Shown: positions 8,575 to 17,750 of the stretch, piece by piece
Layout: every line of letters starts with the position of its first letter
How positions within the stretch are numbered: position 1 is the first letter of the stretch
Source of the DNA: Chrysochromulina parva
Lineage: Eukaryota > Haptophyta > Prymnesiales > Chrysochromulinaceae
Assembly (NCBI GenBank): GCA_002887195.1
Contig: PJAB01000734.1
Span: 1-21,467 of the forward strand
DNA: 21,467 nt
Reading direction: 5' to 3'
Notes under the pieces: generated by a model
Told to the model about the DNA's origin: nothing
Database searches by the model: none
The model's input: the letters and a program-made list of their open reading frames with translations, nothing else
Program-made: the position numbers and the translations under genes

Positions 8575-9243
8575 TCAGACCCGCTCGTAGGCGAGGAATG
8601 TCAGCATGCCTCGCCCGTACTTGATTGGCTCCCTCCTCAAGAGTCGGAGGGCGCTGCCGGTTTCGAGTGCCCGTGAGGTGCAAAGCAGGCGCGACCCCGA
8701 CCGAAGGCGTTGCGCATCAGCAGCAACCCTCTCCACCATCTCGTCAGTGAAGCAGGTGAGCGACACAAACACGAGATCGCAGTCGGTCCATGGGTGTGAC
8801 AACGCGTCGCCGCACTCGAACCTCACCTCGGGAGTTCGCAGCGCACGCGCGTCGGCGGCTAGCACCGCCTCGTGCGCCCGCATGGCAGCCTTATGCAGTG
8901 GCTCCAGGATCTCGATGCCTGTTGCACTTGCCAGTGGGTGCAATAGAGCGGCGGTGAGCACGGCCTTGCCGCTGCCACTGCCTAGGTCCACAAACGTCTC
9001 GCCAGCACGGGGAGCGCACCAGCTCAATGCAGTTGCAAACGCCTCCGGATTCACCTCTCCGTACTGGATGCCATCAATGTAGATGCCCGCTTCTCTTTGT
9101 TGCCGCTTCGCGGTGCGAGCAATGTCGTAGCCGTCGATGGCGACGTAAGCACTGGTCACAATCGCGAGGCTTCTGGCCACATCGGCAAGGGGCTCATCCT
9201 CCACACCATCGCTTCGAGCGCGCTTCTTGCCGCTCATGGGCAT
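8575..9243 (-). CDS. DOT1-like SAM-dependent methyltransferase
   Basis: 222 residues from the ATG at 9243; the frame is open further upstream but starts at a TTG there. A basic KKRAR near the N-terminus could be a nuclear signal. IQYGEVNPEAF (~59-69) resembles the YGE loop of DOT1-type enzymes. FVDLGSGSGKAVL (~84-96) is SAM motif I in the DLGSGxG form typical of DOT1. GIEI (109-112) is motif II, with the acidic E111 expected to hold the SAM ribose. A C-terminal beta region (LVFVSLTCF, GRGMLTFLAYERV) completes a Rossmann fold. It is shorter than full DOT1 histone H3K79 methyltransferases, so 'DOT1-like' describes the fold, not a proven substrate. A general class I protein or small-molecule methyltransferase is possible. 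A CT microsatellite (9343-9355) lies upstream. Confidence 0.78.
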   Translation of the reverse strand: MPMSGKKRARSDGVEDEPLADVARSLAIVTSAYVAIDGYDIARTAKRQQREAGIYIDGIQYGEVNPEAFATALSWCAPRAGETFVDLGSGSGKAVLTAALLHPLASATGIEILEPLHKAAMRAHEAVLAADARALRTPEVRFECGDALSHPWTDCDLVFVSLTCFTDEMVERVAADAQRLRSGSRLLCTSRALETGSALRLLRREPIKYGRGMLTFLAYERV

Positions 9244-9470
9244 TTGCGCGAGCGCGTGGGCGGTGGCGTTACGTGAACTTGTGCGAGCATGGGTGATGAG
9301 GAAACTTTTGTGGACCTGTGAATTGGCACATGTGACCCCCCGCTCTCTCTCTCTCAATGTCGTTTCTCTCTCTGCCAGTCTTCGAAGAGCACCGAGGTGC
9401 AGTGGGCAAACTATAAGACGTCAGCGTTGCTGCACCCTTCCTTGCGTGTGAGCGTGTGCGCCGCATGCAT

Positions 9471-10979
9471 TTATGAGCCCGAGTAAAGCTGCGTCTTACT
9501 GATGAAAAGCTTCTCCTTGTACGTGTTGGCGGAGCGGTTACGGAAGGCAGCGAAAGCGTCGTCTTCGCCACTGGCCCTCGCGGCACCAAGGCCGACGTGC
9601 CGCTGCCCGTGGTCGTCAATCGCTCTGTCCAGAAGCGACAATCGGTGAGCATCATGGGAGATTGGGGGAGATAGAGGGAGATGAGGCGGCCACGCGCGCT
9701 CCCAGTCACCTTCCGTCCTCGCGCACGCCCATCTCCGACTGTGCGGCCGCCGCAAGACGCGCATACCCGCCCGTCTCCATCCCCCCACGGTCACCGCGCG
9801 TCGGCGAGCGCGAGCGCCGTGGTGAGCTCGAACGTCGTAGATTCGAGGAGGGCTCATCGCGCGCACCGCCGCCACCTCCACCGCCGCCGCCACCGCTTCG
9901 CTCGCCCGCTCGGTCTCTTCTATGGTCTCTATCGCGCTCGCTACCCGCGCTGCCCGCACCGTCATACTCACAGGCTCGCCCGCGCGGCTCGCGCGCGTGC
10001 TGCTCATGCTCGCGCCCGCTCTCGCGCCTGCGGCTCCGGTGCGAAGGCGGCCGCTCGCCAGAATAGTAACGGTCGACTGCCGCAAGCACCTGTGCCTGGA
10101 CGTTCGAGGGAGGGGGAGGGACCCAGCCGAGAGCGACGGCCGCCCCAGTCGAAGAGAACGAACGCACGGGTGGTGCAATGTGAATCCGCGGTGCAGGCCA
10201 AGGCGGGCAGACGAGGAGCAGGCAGGGGCGGTGCGCCGCAAGCGCGCATGTGCAGGTGCAGCAGTGCAATTCGCTAGCGGAGGCGCGCGCGGCGCGGCGG
10301 GGGTCGGAAGTGCCTGCGGCGCATCCCGCGGTGGCAGAGCACGTGGCAACTCGTTGGGCTGCAGAGGAACGAAGGGGGGCGGCCGTCGACTGTCGCCGCG
10401 ACCACTGCGGCCACTGAAGTGGGCACGCTCGCCATGACGCTCGCGTAAGATGGTCGCGAGCAGCCCGACGGGGCACGTGAAGGCGGAGAGAGTGGCCGAA
10501 GTCGTCGGCGGCGCGGCTGCCCCATTCGTAAGGAGGACGGGTGCGGTGACCATTGGCGGCGCCATCGGAGGCGGCGGAGGCACCTCAGGTAGTGGAACCT
10601 GGTGGAGGCTCGGGTAGTACAATGCTGGCGCTTGCGGTGGCTGTGGCGGCATCTGCGGCGGGCCCCAGCCTTGGGGCGGCGGGGGCGGCAGGGGCGGCGG
10701 GCCCCAGCCTTGGGGCGGCGGGAGCGGAGGAGGTGGCGCGAGATGACCCATCGAAGGCGCCGCTGGCGCTGCCCCTAGGCTAACGAGCCGGAACTGATAG
10801 TAGGCATGGGCTGGCGAGGACATGTCGTGCAAGAAGGCGAAGCGAGGGTTTCCGCGCTCCTTTTCACGGACCATGCTCTCGAAAGCCGTGCCTTCTGGGC
10901 CTTTGCGAACTTTGAACTCGGCCAGCTTGTCCACCGCCTGCAGGACATCAGGAGGGAGCCCTGACCATGGCTGCGTCAT
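9471..10979 (-). CDS. CHERP-like SURP-domain splicing factor, three exons
   Basis: Complement of join(9471-9624, 9710-10095, 10323-10979), 398 residues. Residues ~8-65 are a SURP module (DVLQAVDKLAEF, RGNPRFAFL, AYYQFRL), found only in RNA-processing proteins. A Pro-rich region with PQGWGPP units (~77-165) is followed by CPVGLLATILRE and PLQPNELPRALPP, then AQVLAAVDRYYS. The order matches the SURP to PAGL to PLxP to LLAAVEAFYS order I recall for human CHERP, a U2 snRNP-associated protein. Exon 2 encodes an Arg/Ser/Glu-rich domain with a run of ten glycines and RRSRSPTR. Exon 3 ends with GLGAARASGEDDAFAAFRNRS, like the remnant G-patch end of CHERP. The CTD-interacting domain seems missing or reduced. 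Likely nuclear, in pre-mRNA splicing. Start at 10979 is the first ATG; the LRR gene ends only 84 bases upstream. Confidence 0.7.
   Translation of the reverse strand: MTQPWSGLPPDVLQAVDKLAEFKVRKGPEGTAFESMVREKERGNPRFAFLHDMSSPAHAYYQFRLVSLGAAPAAPSMGHLAPPPPLPPPQGWGPPPLPPPPPQGWGPPQMPPQPPQAPALYYPSLHQVPLPEVPPPPPMAPPMVTAPVLLTNGAAAPPTTSATLSAFTCPVGLLATILRERHGERAHFSGRSGRGDSRRPPPFVPLQPNELPRALPPRDAPQALPTPAAPRAPPLANCTAAPAHARLRRTAPACSSSARLGLHRGFTLHHPCVRSLRLGRPSLSAGSLPLPRTSRHRCLRQSTVTILASGRLRTGAAGARAGASMSSTRASRAGEPVSMTVRAARVASAIETIEETERASEAVAAAVEVAAVRAMSPPRIYDVRAHHGARARRRAVTVGGWRRAGMRVLRRPHSRRWACARTEGDWERAWPPHLPLSPPISHDAHRLSLLDRAIDDHGQRHVGLGAARASGEDDAFAAFRNRSANTYKEKLFISKTQLYSGS
9625..9709 (-). other. Intron 2 of the CHERP-like gene
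   Basis: 85 nt, donor AAG|GTGACT, acceptor GGACAG|AGC. It joins two reading frames through a split AG|A codon to give EDGR-AIDDHGQRHVGLG. Without splicing the frame stops at the donor (TGA). Confidence 0.7.
10096..10322 (-). other. Intron 1 of the CHERP-like gene, likely GC-AG
   Basis: 227 nt. An intron here is required to join two frames. No GT donor gives both the right phase and the expected protein. The best fit is a GC donor (GGGAT|GCGCCG) with acceptor GTCCAG|GCA after a C/T-rich tract, giving LPPRD-AQVLAAVDRYYS. Another GC donor at 10340 (CGT|GCTCTG) also fits the phase. The acceptor is the only AG for over 100 bases upstream. Confidence 0.45.
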
Positions 10980-11063
10980 CGTAACCCAGGGTCCACGGAC
11001 GGAGTGTGAACTGACGGAGTGTGAACAACTGTAAAAAACACGCAACACGGCTCGCCATGGGCC

Positions 11064-12155
11064 TCAGAAAAACTCCATCTGGACTGCATGCCCAGCGCCT
11101 TTGCCCCCTCGCCCACAGCACGCCGTCTTGAGCGCGGGGTGCTGCAAGTGCTCGGTACTGACAAAGATGGTGCGAAGCGACGGCAGGCCGCCGCTCTTCG
11201 GCTCGATGGCGCTCGCCAGTACGTTGAGCCCGCGATCGCCCACGCCTACGCCGCGCATATGGAGCTCCTTCAACTGGGGGAAGCACTTACGGTCCTCATG
11301 GACGTCCTCGCGATCGGGCATCCACTTGGTCGCCACTTGCGCGATCGCCTCAATGCCCTCGTCACCGATGGCCTCGTTGCCGCTGAGCCCGAGGCACGTG
11401 AGCTCGGCCAAGTGGCCGTGCGTAGCCGTCTCGGCAAGAGCGACCACACCTGATGAGGAAAAGCTGTTGCCGTTGAGGAAGAGCTGTGTGAGCCGCGACA
11501 GCGCGCCCCCATTGATGGCGGCGGCGAGCGCCTTGAGACCAGCGTCGCCCATCCGATTGCGGTCGACGTGGAGCGTCGTGAGGTGCGGAACGGCTCCGCG
11601 TTCCAGCGCGCTCCCCAATGCGACGAGAGAAGCATCGCGGAGCCTGTTACCCACTAGATCGAGCTCGCTCACCTGCTTCATCTTCTCGTCGAGTACGGCG
11701 CACAGCGCGCCGATGTCATCGTCGTCGAGCGCGCGGTTGCTCAGGCGCAGCTTGCGCAACCGCAGGAGGTCCTCGTAGCGGAAGTCGCACTTGTTCCACA
11801 AATGCATCAGCCCACGCACCTGGCTCCGTCGCTCAAGCTCCTGATCGTCTGGGATCGCCTGCTTTGTCTTGCGCGGAGAGGGCGAAGCCTTGCGGAGCAT
11901 GCGTCGCAGCTGGGGCGAGAGCGATGAGCTCTCGCTAAGCTGCGGGCTGCGCGGCTTGCCCTTCTTTGGCGAGGATGGCGAGCCCGTGGTTGCCTGCGAG
12001 GATTGCACTGCGGAAGGGTCATCAGGTAACTCGCTTCCGAGCGGCTCAGAGGTTTGCGCGATGGTTGCAGGCGGCTGCGATGACAAAGATGTAGCAGAGG
12101 AGTCGTTTGCAGAATCGGCATCAGCGTTGGTGCAGGCTTCGGCGTCCTCGTCCAT
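11064..12155 (-). CDS. Leucine-rich-repeat protein (RI/NLRC-like repeats)
   Basis: 363 residues, intronless; first ATG at 12155. The N-terminal ~110 residues are disordered, acidic then Ser/Pro-rich with basic patches (SPKKGKPRSP, SPSPRKTKQ). Residues ~132-333 hold about six ~28-residue repeats of the ribonuclease-inhibitor type, LxxLxLxxNxxxDxGxxALAxAL (for example SELDLVGNRLRDASLVALG, TTLHVDRNRMGDAGLKALA, TQLFLNGNSF). These make a curved protein-binding surface. No kinase, NACHT or transmembrane segment is present, so it is probably a soluble scaffold or adaptor; the partner is unknown. It ends in FF. A TATAAATT string lies only about 7 bases before the ATG, too close to be a normal TATA box for this start. 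Confidence 0.8.
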   Translation of the reverse strand: MDEDAEACTNADADSANDSSATSLSSQPPATIAQTSEPLGSELPDDPSAVQSSQATTGSPSSPKKGKPRSPQLSESSSLSPQLRRMLRKASPSPRKTKQAIPDDQELERRSQVRGLMHLWNKCDFRYEDLLRLRKLRLSNRALDDDDIGALCAVLDEKMKQVSELDLVGNRLRDASLVALGSALERGAVPHLTTLHVDRNRMGDAGLKALAAAINGGALSRLTQLFLNGNSFSSSGVVALAETATHGHLAELTCLGLSGNEAIGDEGIEAIAQVATKWMPDREDVHEDRKCFPQLKELHMRGVGVGDRGLNVLASAIEPKSGGLPSLRTIFVSTEHLQHPALKTACCGRGGKGAGHAVQMEFF

Positions 12156-12200
12156 GGCCAAATTTATACTTCGAACCTCAAGACAAATTCATTCGACCCT

Positions 12201-12300
12201 AACTGGGAAACTACGGAAAAAGACACCGGGGGAGCCGGGACACACACACGGACAACTGGGAAACTACGGTAAAAAAAGACACCGGGACAAAGTACACACA
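12201..12300 (+). repeat. Dispersed repeat, copy 2, with internal duplication
   Basis: AACTGGGAAACTACGG followed by AAAAAGACACCGGG occurs at 12201-12230 and again, slightly changed, at 12254-12286, a ~53-bp tandem duplication. The first unit continues as GGAGCCGGGACACACAC, as at 388-405. It has the same core as 304-323 and 19883-19905 but lacks the TACCGGTA palindromes. It lies between the 3' end of the EF-hand gene and the 5' end of the LRR gene. Confidence 0.75.
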
Positions 12301-12353
12301 CTGGTACGGGCGGAGGGGCACAAGGCGATGCGGAGGGAGTTGCGTGACGTGGC

Positions 12354-14655
12354 TCACATGCGCGTGGGCGGGAGCCCGAGCCGCTGGCAGATGCTGTCGA
12401 CAAGAGTCGTGTTGCCCTGGATGCTCGAGGCACGTACCGCCTCGACATATTCGGAGAAGACTACCTCAGCGCGGCGCACGAGACGGTTAGTGGTGATGCC
12501 GTAGTACATGTTGGGATCCCGCTTTGGGATGGAGCGCATGCAAGTCAGGAGGTCTTGCTCAACGACAGAGCCGGGCGTGGCCGCGTTGATGAGCGCGGAG
12601 AGCTCGGAAATCGTGATCGAGCCGCTGTTATTGAAGTCGTACAAGTCGAAGAGGAAGGCAGCGCGTGTCTGCCAGGAAGGCATTGGGGTTGGGCGGGCGG
12701 GGATGGGGATGAGGGGGGATGAGGGGAGGCGGTTGGGCAGTGTGGGGCGGGCGGTTGAGGATAAGGTTGAGGATGAATGAGGTGACAAGGATGATGCTTT
12801 GCTGGCTAGGGCAGGCGGGCACGGGGAAGGAGGGTCTAAGGAGGGGAGGACTCAGGGACTCGACGATCAAACCCGAACGAAACGGTTCTAGTGGCCGCGT
12901 CCGGGTGCCTCCGGGGGTGCCAGCGCCCACCTCGATGTCGTCCGAGGTGAGCACGGCAAAGTACTTGCACACGTCCTGGAAGGAAAGAGTGACCTCTTGT
13001 CCCTCGATGGGCACCTGGCCAACACATGCGTCTGCCCACATGCGATCCGCGAGCAGCTCGAGGATGATATTACCTTGCTCGGTCGCCGCGCGGGCGCGCT
13101 CCGCCTCGCGACGGGCCGCGGCGCCAAAGGGCTTTTTGGTCGCTTTGGGCTCGTCCAGCACGTTGGCCACGAGCCTCGAGAAGTCGGCACGGTTCATTCG
13201 GGCTGTGTTGACATGGCCCTGAGCCCGAGCTGCGGCTTCCGCCTCCATAGCTGTCTTGGTCTTGGGCATCGTCAACGGCGGCGGCAGCCGCAGCAACAAC
13301 TTCGTCTGCAGGTCCAGCTCCTCCATCTTCGCCTTCGCGCCGCCGTCGCCGCCGGCAAACCACTCCTGTTGCAATGAGAGGGGGCCCGCACGCCGAGGGG
13401 AGAGCTTGGGAGGGAGAGGTGGCGCGCCTGACGTGTCCTCACGACTCGCCCTTCCGGCTCGTTTGGTGGCTCGCCCCGCCCCGCTGATCTTTTCGGCGGC
13501 GGTCAGCCGGTCACCCCTAGTCTGCGGTTCGATGGCTGTCGAGGCGTGCGCGCCGTGCTTGTGGCCGCTGACCGCCTCCATGAACCAGTCAGAGAGTCGG
13601 CGACGGGAGACATCGGTGAAGCTGCCTGCGGAGTGGAACCTGGTGTTGAGCAGCTGACTCACGCGCAGGCGCGACGCGTCCGCCTTGGCGACGGGATCCT
13701 CATCGTCGATGCCCTTGGCCATCTCGGTCAGCCGCTTGCGCGCGAGTTCCTTTCGGAACGCGTTGGCGCGCTTGCCTGACGGATCGTCGTGTGTGATCAG
13801 CTCGAGCACGAGCCGATCGCCCGTCAGTACATCGGCATCTCCAAGACGTACAGTTTCTGGGTGCCTTCGTGGACTGAGTGCCTCTGCGGACCCTGCAGGG
13901 AACCGAGGCGTTTGCGGCTCCAAAATGGGGAACCGAGGCGAGCGTGGCGTCAACGGCCCTGCCGCCGCATCGGCCCACAGGCGCTCGTGAGGCGTCAGCG
14001 AGAAACTTGAGCCAACGAGCGAACCGTCGAGGCGGCGCGGCGGTTTGGCGATCAGGCGCACGATCTCCTGCGGGTCGCTCCCGTGCGCGGTCGCCCAACC
14101 CCGCGCAGTCGCCACGAAGTTCGATTGGTCGACGTCTCGATTCGCGGTAGCCACCGGCCGCATGCGATTGGTGAGCGGATCCCTCGGCGGCATTTTGGGG
14201 GGCTGGCCCGCATGCTCAAAGAGGTAATCGAGCTCATCGAGAGTGGGATGAGGCACGAGGTTGCCCGCATGATCGAGCGTGTCGCGGAAAGCTCGCACGA
14301 AGCCCTTGAAATCGAGGAGATGTTGCCTTTTGAGGATCCACGGATTCTCTTCGTTTGGACGGGTGACCTCCTTGGCGTGCTCGTCGAAGACGGCCTCGCC
14401 GACCATCTCCCACGAGCGCACCCATAGGCTGCTCTTGCCCGTGGGCGGAGACGGCCGGTTGGCGAAAGAGTCCCTGCCCAAGGCGCTCCCCTCAGTCACC
14501 CAAGGGTGGTTCAGCGTCTCGGCGCCCAAGGAGTGCGACCCATGCGACCCAGCGGCGGCGGTCTGCCCGCGAGGAGCGACGAACGATCGTGCCAGCGACC
14601 CGCCCCGGCCGTATGTGAAGTCGCCGGACTCAGCGAGCTTCTGTTGACCTCGCAT
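12354..14655 (-). CDS. EF-hand Ca2+-binding protein, two exons
   Basis: Complement of join(12354-12668, 12931-14655), 679 residues with the start at the ATG 14655 (in-frame ATGs at 14703 and 14715 are possible). The first ~570 residues are mostly disordered, with Pro/Ser, Arg/Ala and TPRSPRF-type repeats; FKGFVRAFRDTLDHAG with LDELDYLFEHAG (~105-145) resembles a degenerate EF-hand pair. Exon 2 carries a canonical EF loop at 586-597, DFNNSGSITISE, with D1, N3, S5, S7, I8 and E12 in place. Its incoming helix (SFQDVCKYFAVLTSDDIE-TRAAFLFDLY) crosses the intron. A second, loop-less hand may follow (RRAEVVFSEYVEAV). A Ca2+ sensor role is likely; no catalytic domain or membrane segment was found. 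Confidence 0.75.
12669..12930 (-). other. Intron of the EF-hand gene
   Basis: 262 nt, donor GAG|GTGGGC, acceptor CTGGCAG|ACA, phase 0, C/T-rich. It joins TSDDIE to TRAAFLFDLYD and builds the EF-hand. The unspliced frame stays open to 12628, so a retained intron would give a protein lacking the EF loop. Confidence 0.8.
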
Positions 14656-15022
14656 ACGTATCTGGAAACACGAGACTTCGTTGCAAGTAACGGATTGGCG
14701 CATGGCGGTATGCATGCAGATAAGAAAATGAATCCGCAATAAAATGTAGACGGTCAGTGATACCCATCCGCAGCTTTTCAACAAAAGCAAAAAAGCAAGC
14801 GTGCGTATCGATAGAAATGCGGGCCATTCGGGCCTCTGCCTCTTGACGTAGGATTCCTAAGCGGTTACAGTTTTCGATGTTGCTATATCGTACGGAGACT
14901 ATATTGGTCGCCCGAAGATTGCAGATGCTTGCGCACCGATGCATGCATTCACTTCATCTCGTTTTGTCATCTTCGCAACAACAATGCAATGCTTGCAGGT
15001 CGTTTGATCAACGCGAAGCGAT
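14656..15022. other. Divergent intergenic region
   Basis: Lies between the minus-strand EF-hand gene and the plus-strand glycosyltransferase gene, so it should contain both promoters. A/T-richer than the coding DNA. It could also hide an N-terminal exon of the glycosyltransferase, whose modelled start lacks a membrane anchor. No clear core promoter motif identified. Confidence 0.45.
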
Positions 15023-17750
15023 ATGCGCAGCGATGGCTCAAAAGTGTCGAACATCGCGGTCGTGATGCTTGACACGCGCAGTCCGAACCTGGAGCCACTA
15101 GCCCACGCGTCGGTGCCACTGCGAGACGTGACGGCCCTCTCTCTTGCCTTTTGTGAGTTCGGCGTCAAATATGTTCGTTCAGCGCCTCCTCTGTGCTCAC
15201 ACGTTGCCCTCGTGCGATCTCACTCTTGCTCATGCAGACCAGAACATTCGCTGGGCGTGCGCTCATGGCTACGCCCTCTACTTCTTGCGCCTTGCAGGCG
15301 GCGGCTGCTTGCACCCGAGCTGGGGGCAGCGCCACCCGAGCTACTGTAAGCTCGCGGCAGTGGCGCATGTGCTCTCGCTCAGTGCGTTTGGGAGCGTCGT
15401 GTATCTCGACTCAGACGTGATGATGCGCAACGCCACCGAGGCGTCGCTTCCCGAGCTCCTTCGACGCTACAGCGCTGCCTCATACCAATCACACTATCCT
15501 CAGAGCGCATCGCCAGCCGGCGCGCAACTCTTCTTCGCGTGGGATACCCCCTACTCGCTTGGGCCGAACGCTGGCTTCTTCGTGGTGCACAGCAGCGCGG
15601 CCGCCCGTGAGGTGCTGCGCGCGTGGTGGAGCCTCGACCCAGGCCCCTACGGCCTCTCGCACGCCTTTGAGCAGCAGACGCTCCAGTGGATCCTGATGCA
15701 TACGTCGCGTTACCGACCGCTCCTGCGCACGCTGCGGCTGCGAGCCATCGAGCCGCCGTGGCGTGACGCGGTGCATCACCTGGACCACAACACGGGCACG
15801 AAGGCACGCGTGTGGAACATCGCGCGCGCAGCGGCCGAAGGGCTTGCTCGGGACCCGTGGCTTCCAAGGAATGAGAGCGCGCGGCTGCAGAGCTACCTGC
15901 CACTGCTGCGCCAGTCGGTACGTGGCAAGTCGATGAAAGTGAGGCAGGATGTGATTCGGCTGGTTATGGCGGCCATCGGGCTCGACCTTCAACGCATCGG
16001 CCTTGCCTCGATAGCCAACACGTCATGGGGAGGCGATCGTGTTGGCCATCACATTGTCCACACGTCGGCGAGCTGTGCGGGCTCCGTGTACATGATTCCG
16101 CACTTCGACGCCACGCGCAGCGCGGCGGAGCTGCTCAAGCCGATGCTCGAGTCGAGCCCGCAGGCTAGGCAGCTCGAGCTCGCACAACCAGCCGCATGGG
16201 AGGGGCTCCCGCTGCAGCTGCGCAACTGCTCGCACTTGCGCTCGGATCGGCTCGCCGCATGGCAGTCGTGGGAATTCCCTTCGATGCCCAAGCAGCAGAG
16301 TGCAAAGGGCAAGCGTTCTCGTGACGGGCGGATGCTTACAGACGACGACATGTCCTACTCGACCAAAACCCCGCCTACTCATGCCGATGCAGACGGAGCT
16401 CACACGGAGGCAGGGCACGTGGAGAAAGGTCTGCGCCTCGCCTTACAGGCCGTGCCTCGCGCGTGCCTTGCTCTTGGCGGCACGCGCGCTCACAAGAAAC
16501 CGTACGCCCCTCTGGCGGTCCTGCATCGATGCCAGAAGACCTCATCGCGCCGCGCTCCGCCGCGCTCCGCCGTAGCTGCCCAAGCTGCCGTCGTGCTGAT
16601 GCCGGGTGCGTCGCCTGTCACCCGAGGTATGGCTACCGGTATGGCCAGTGCGGCGGGTGCTGCAGCTGGAAGTGATGCGCTTCGCCAGAGTGTGCCCCTC
16701 ATGCTCAACGGCTCGACCACGGGCCAGATCCGCACCTCGTGGGCCAGATCCGCACCTCATGGGCCAGATCCGCACCTCATGGGCCAGATCCGCACCTCAC
16801 ATCCGCTCGCCACGCTGCGCACCGTCGTGCCATCCTTCCATAGTGGCTGTGGCTTCTGGCCGAACTGTACGAGCACGCTCACTGTGCTTCCGAAGCCATG
16901 CTGGGCGCACCTCGGCCTCAATGCGGCAAGTGGCTTTAGGCACACGACCTCCTCAGCGGACATCGTGCATGCATGTGGGGCCGAGGAGCCAGCGTTGCTC
17001 AACGCGGCGCACAGGCTTGATGAGGTGGAGGGCGGCGGCGCGTACGGCGAGCACGAAGGAAGGCGTCAAGGAGAAGTCACCACCCATGTCGGCACCAGCG
17101 AGCCTCTAAGCGAGCCCACGACAGGTCCGCAAGTTTATAAACTGGCTCTCGGTCCAAGCGGGCCGGAGATCAGCCTTTACCGTGACAGCCTGGGTGATTT
17201 TCCGCGCATGGCTCTCTGCCTGACAACCTGGCGAGGCCAGCTCGTGGACGGCGCTCCTCTTGTCTTCTCACGCTGCCCAACCCTCATCGCCGCCACGTCA
17301 CATCCCGGTCGGAGCGGTCGCTCTGCGGCGAGACAAGTAGCCAACCGTTCGAACCCAGGCGAGGGCGGTAGAGGGAAGGGGAGGCGGTTGCAGGTGAGCC
17401 ACAAGAAGCGCAGGACGCGCAAGGAAGCACAGCAGCAGAGTGCCAAAGCGCACGGCTGGTCGCGTACCCGTGCAAGCAGTCAAGATGAAGGGGTGAGGGT
17501 CGCCTCCGCTGCACATGTGGCACAGTCGCACTCGGAACAATCCTACGCCACGAACCAGGAAATGAAGCAGTGGCTCCGGTCAGCCAACCACCACGGCCGA
17601 TCAGAGGGGGGCGCTTTGCCCATCACTTGGGTGGCAACGCCCGCCGCTAACGGGTTGGCAGGGCGCACACGGCAAGGTATTCGCCTCTCGCCTTCTCTGG
17701 CTCCACATCTGTGCTTGACAGCGCCGCCCATGGCAACCGTCCCTGATTAG
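15023..17750 (+). CDS. GT-A glycosyltransferase (GT34-like) with lectin-like tail
   Basis: Join 15023-15152 and 15238-17750, 880 residues. The N-terminus begins with the strand NIAVVMLDTR. Then NIRWACAHGYALYF, HPSWGQRHPSYCKLAAV and FGSVVYLDSDV with DSD at 101-103 (metal and nucleotide-sugar DxD) match the GMA12/MNN10-like GT-A pattern. NAGFFVVHSS (~154) and FEQQTLQWI (187-) match the acceptor and catalytic block. Expected role: transfer of a sugar from a nucleotide-sugar in the Golgi. After residue ~325 the sequence is low-complexity, with repeated blocks like degenerate ricin-type beta-trefoil repeats: LPLQLRNC with WQSWEF (~367-390), ACLALGG...LAVLHRC (~452-475), PCWAHLG...ADIVHAC (~598-623), ALCLTTWRG...PLVFSRC (~702-723). 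The last ~140 residues are basic and disordered. An in-frame stop at 15005-15007 limits upstream extension; an N-terminal anchor exon may be missing. Confidence 0.72.
15153..15237 (+). other. Intron of the GT-A gene
   Basis: 85 nt, donor TTT|GTGAGT (strong consensus), acceptor TCATGCAG|ACC. It joins two frames through a split T|AC codon: ALSLAF-Y-QNIRWACAHGY. Confidence 0.85.
16721..16800 (+). repeat. 20-bp tandem repeat, four copies, inside the GT-A ORF
   Basis: GGGCCAGATCCGCACCTCRT repeated exactly four times head to tail with one or two substitutions. The unit is not a multiple of three, so successive copies are read in all three frames (GQIRTS, WARSAP, GPDPHL, GQIRTS); three extra copies add exactly 60 bases and keep the downstream frame. 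Confidence 0.95.

Noticed and set aside
12162..12169. TATAAATT upstream of the LRR gene as a TATA box
   Set aside because: It lies about 7 bases from the ATG, so transcription from it would begin past the start codon; a chance match is more likely.
12164..12448. Small secreted-like peptides encoded within the dispersed repeats (PPVSFYRYS-type strings)
   Set aside because: The shared peptide strings arise from the DNA repeat itself in various frames and strands; no start context or conservation of frame supports coding.
16721..16800. CRISPR-like array
   Set aside because: The 20-bp units are directly adjacent with no spacers, and lie in a eukaryotic coding region.
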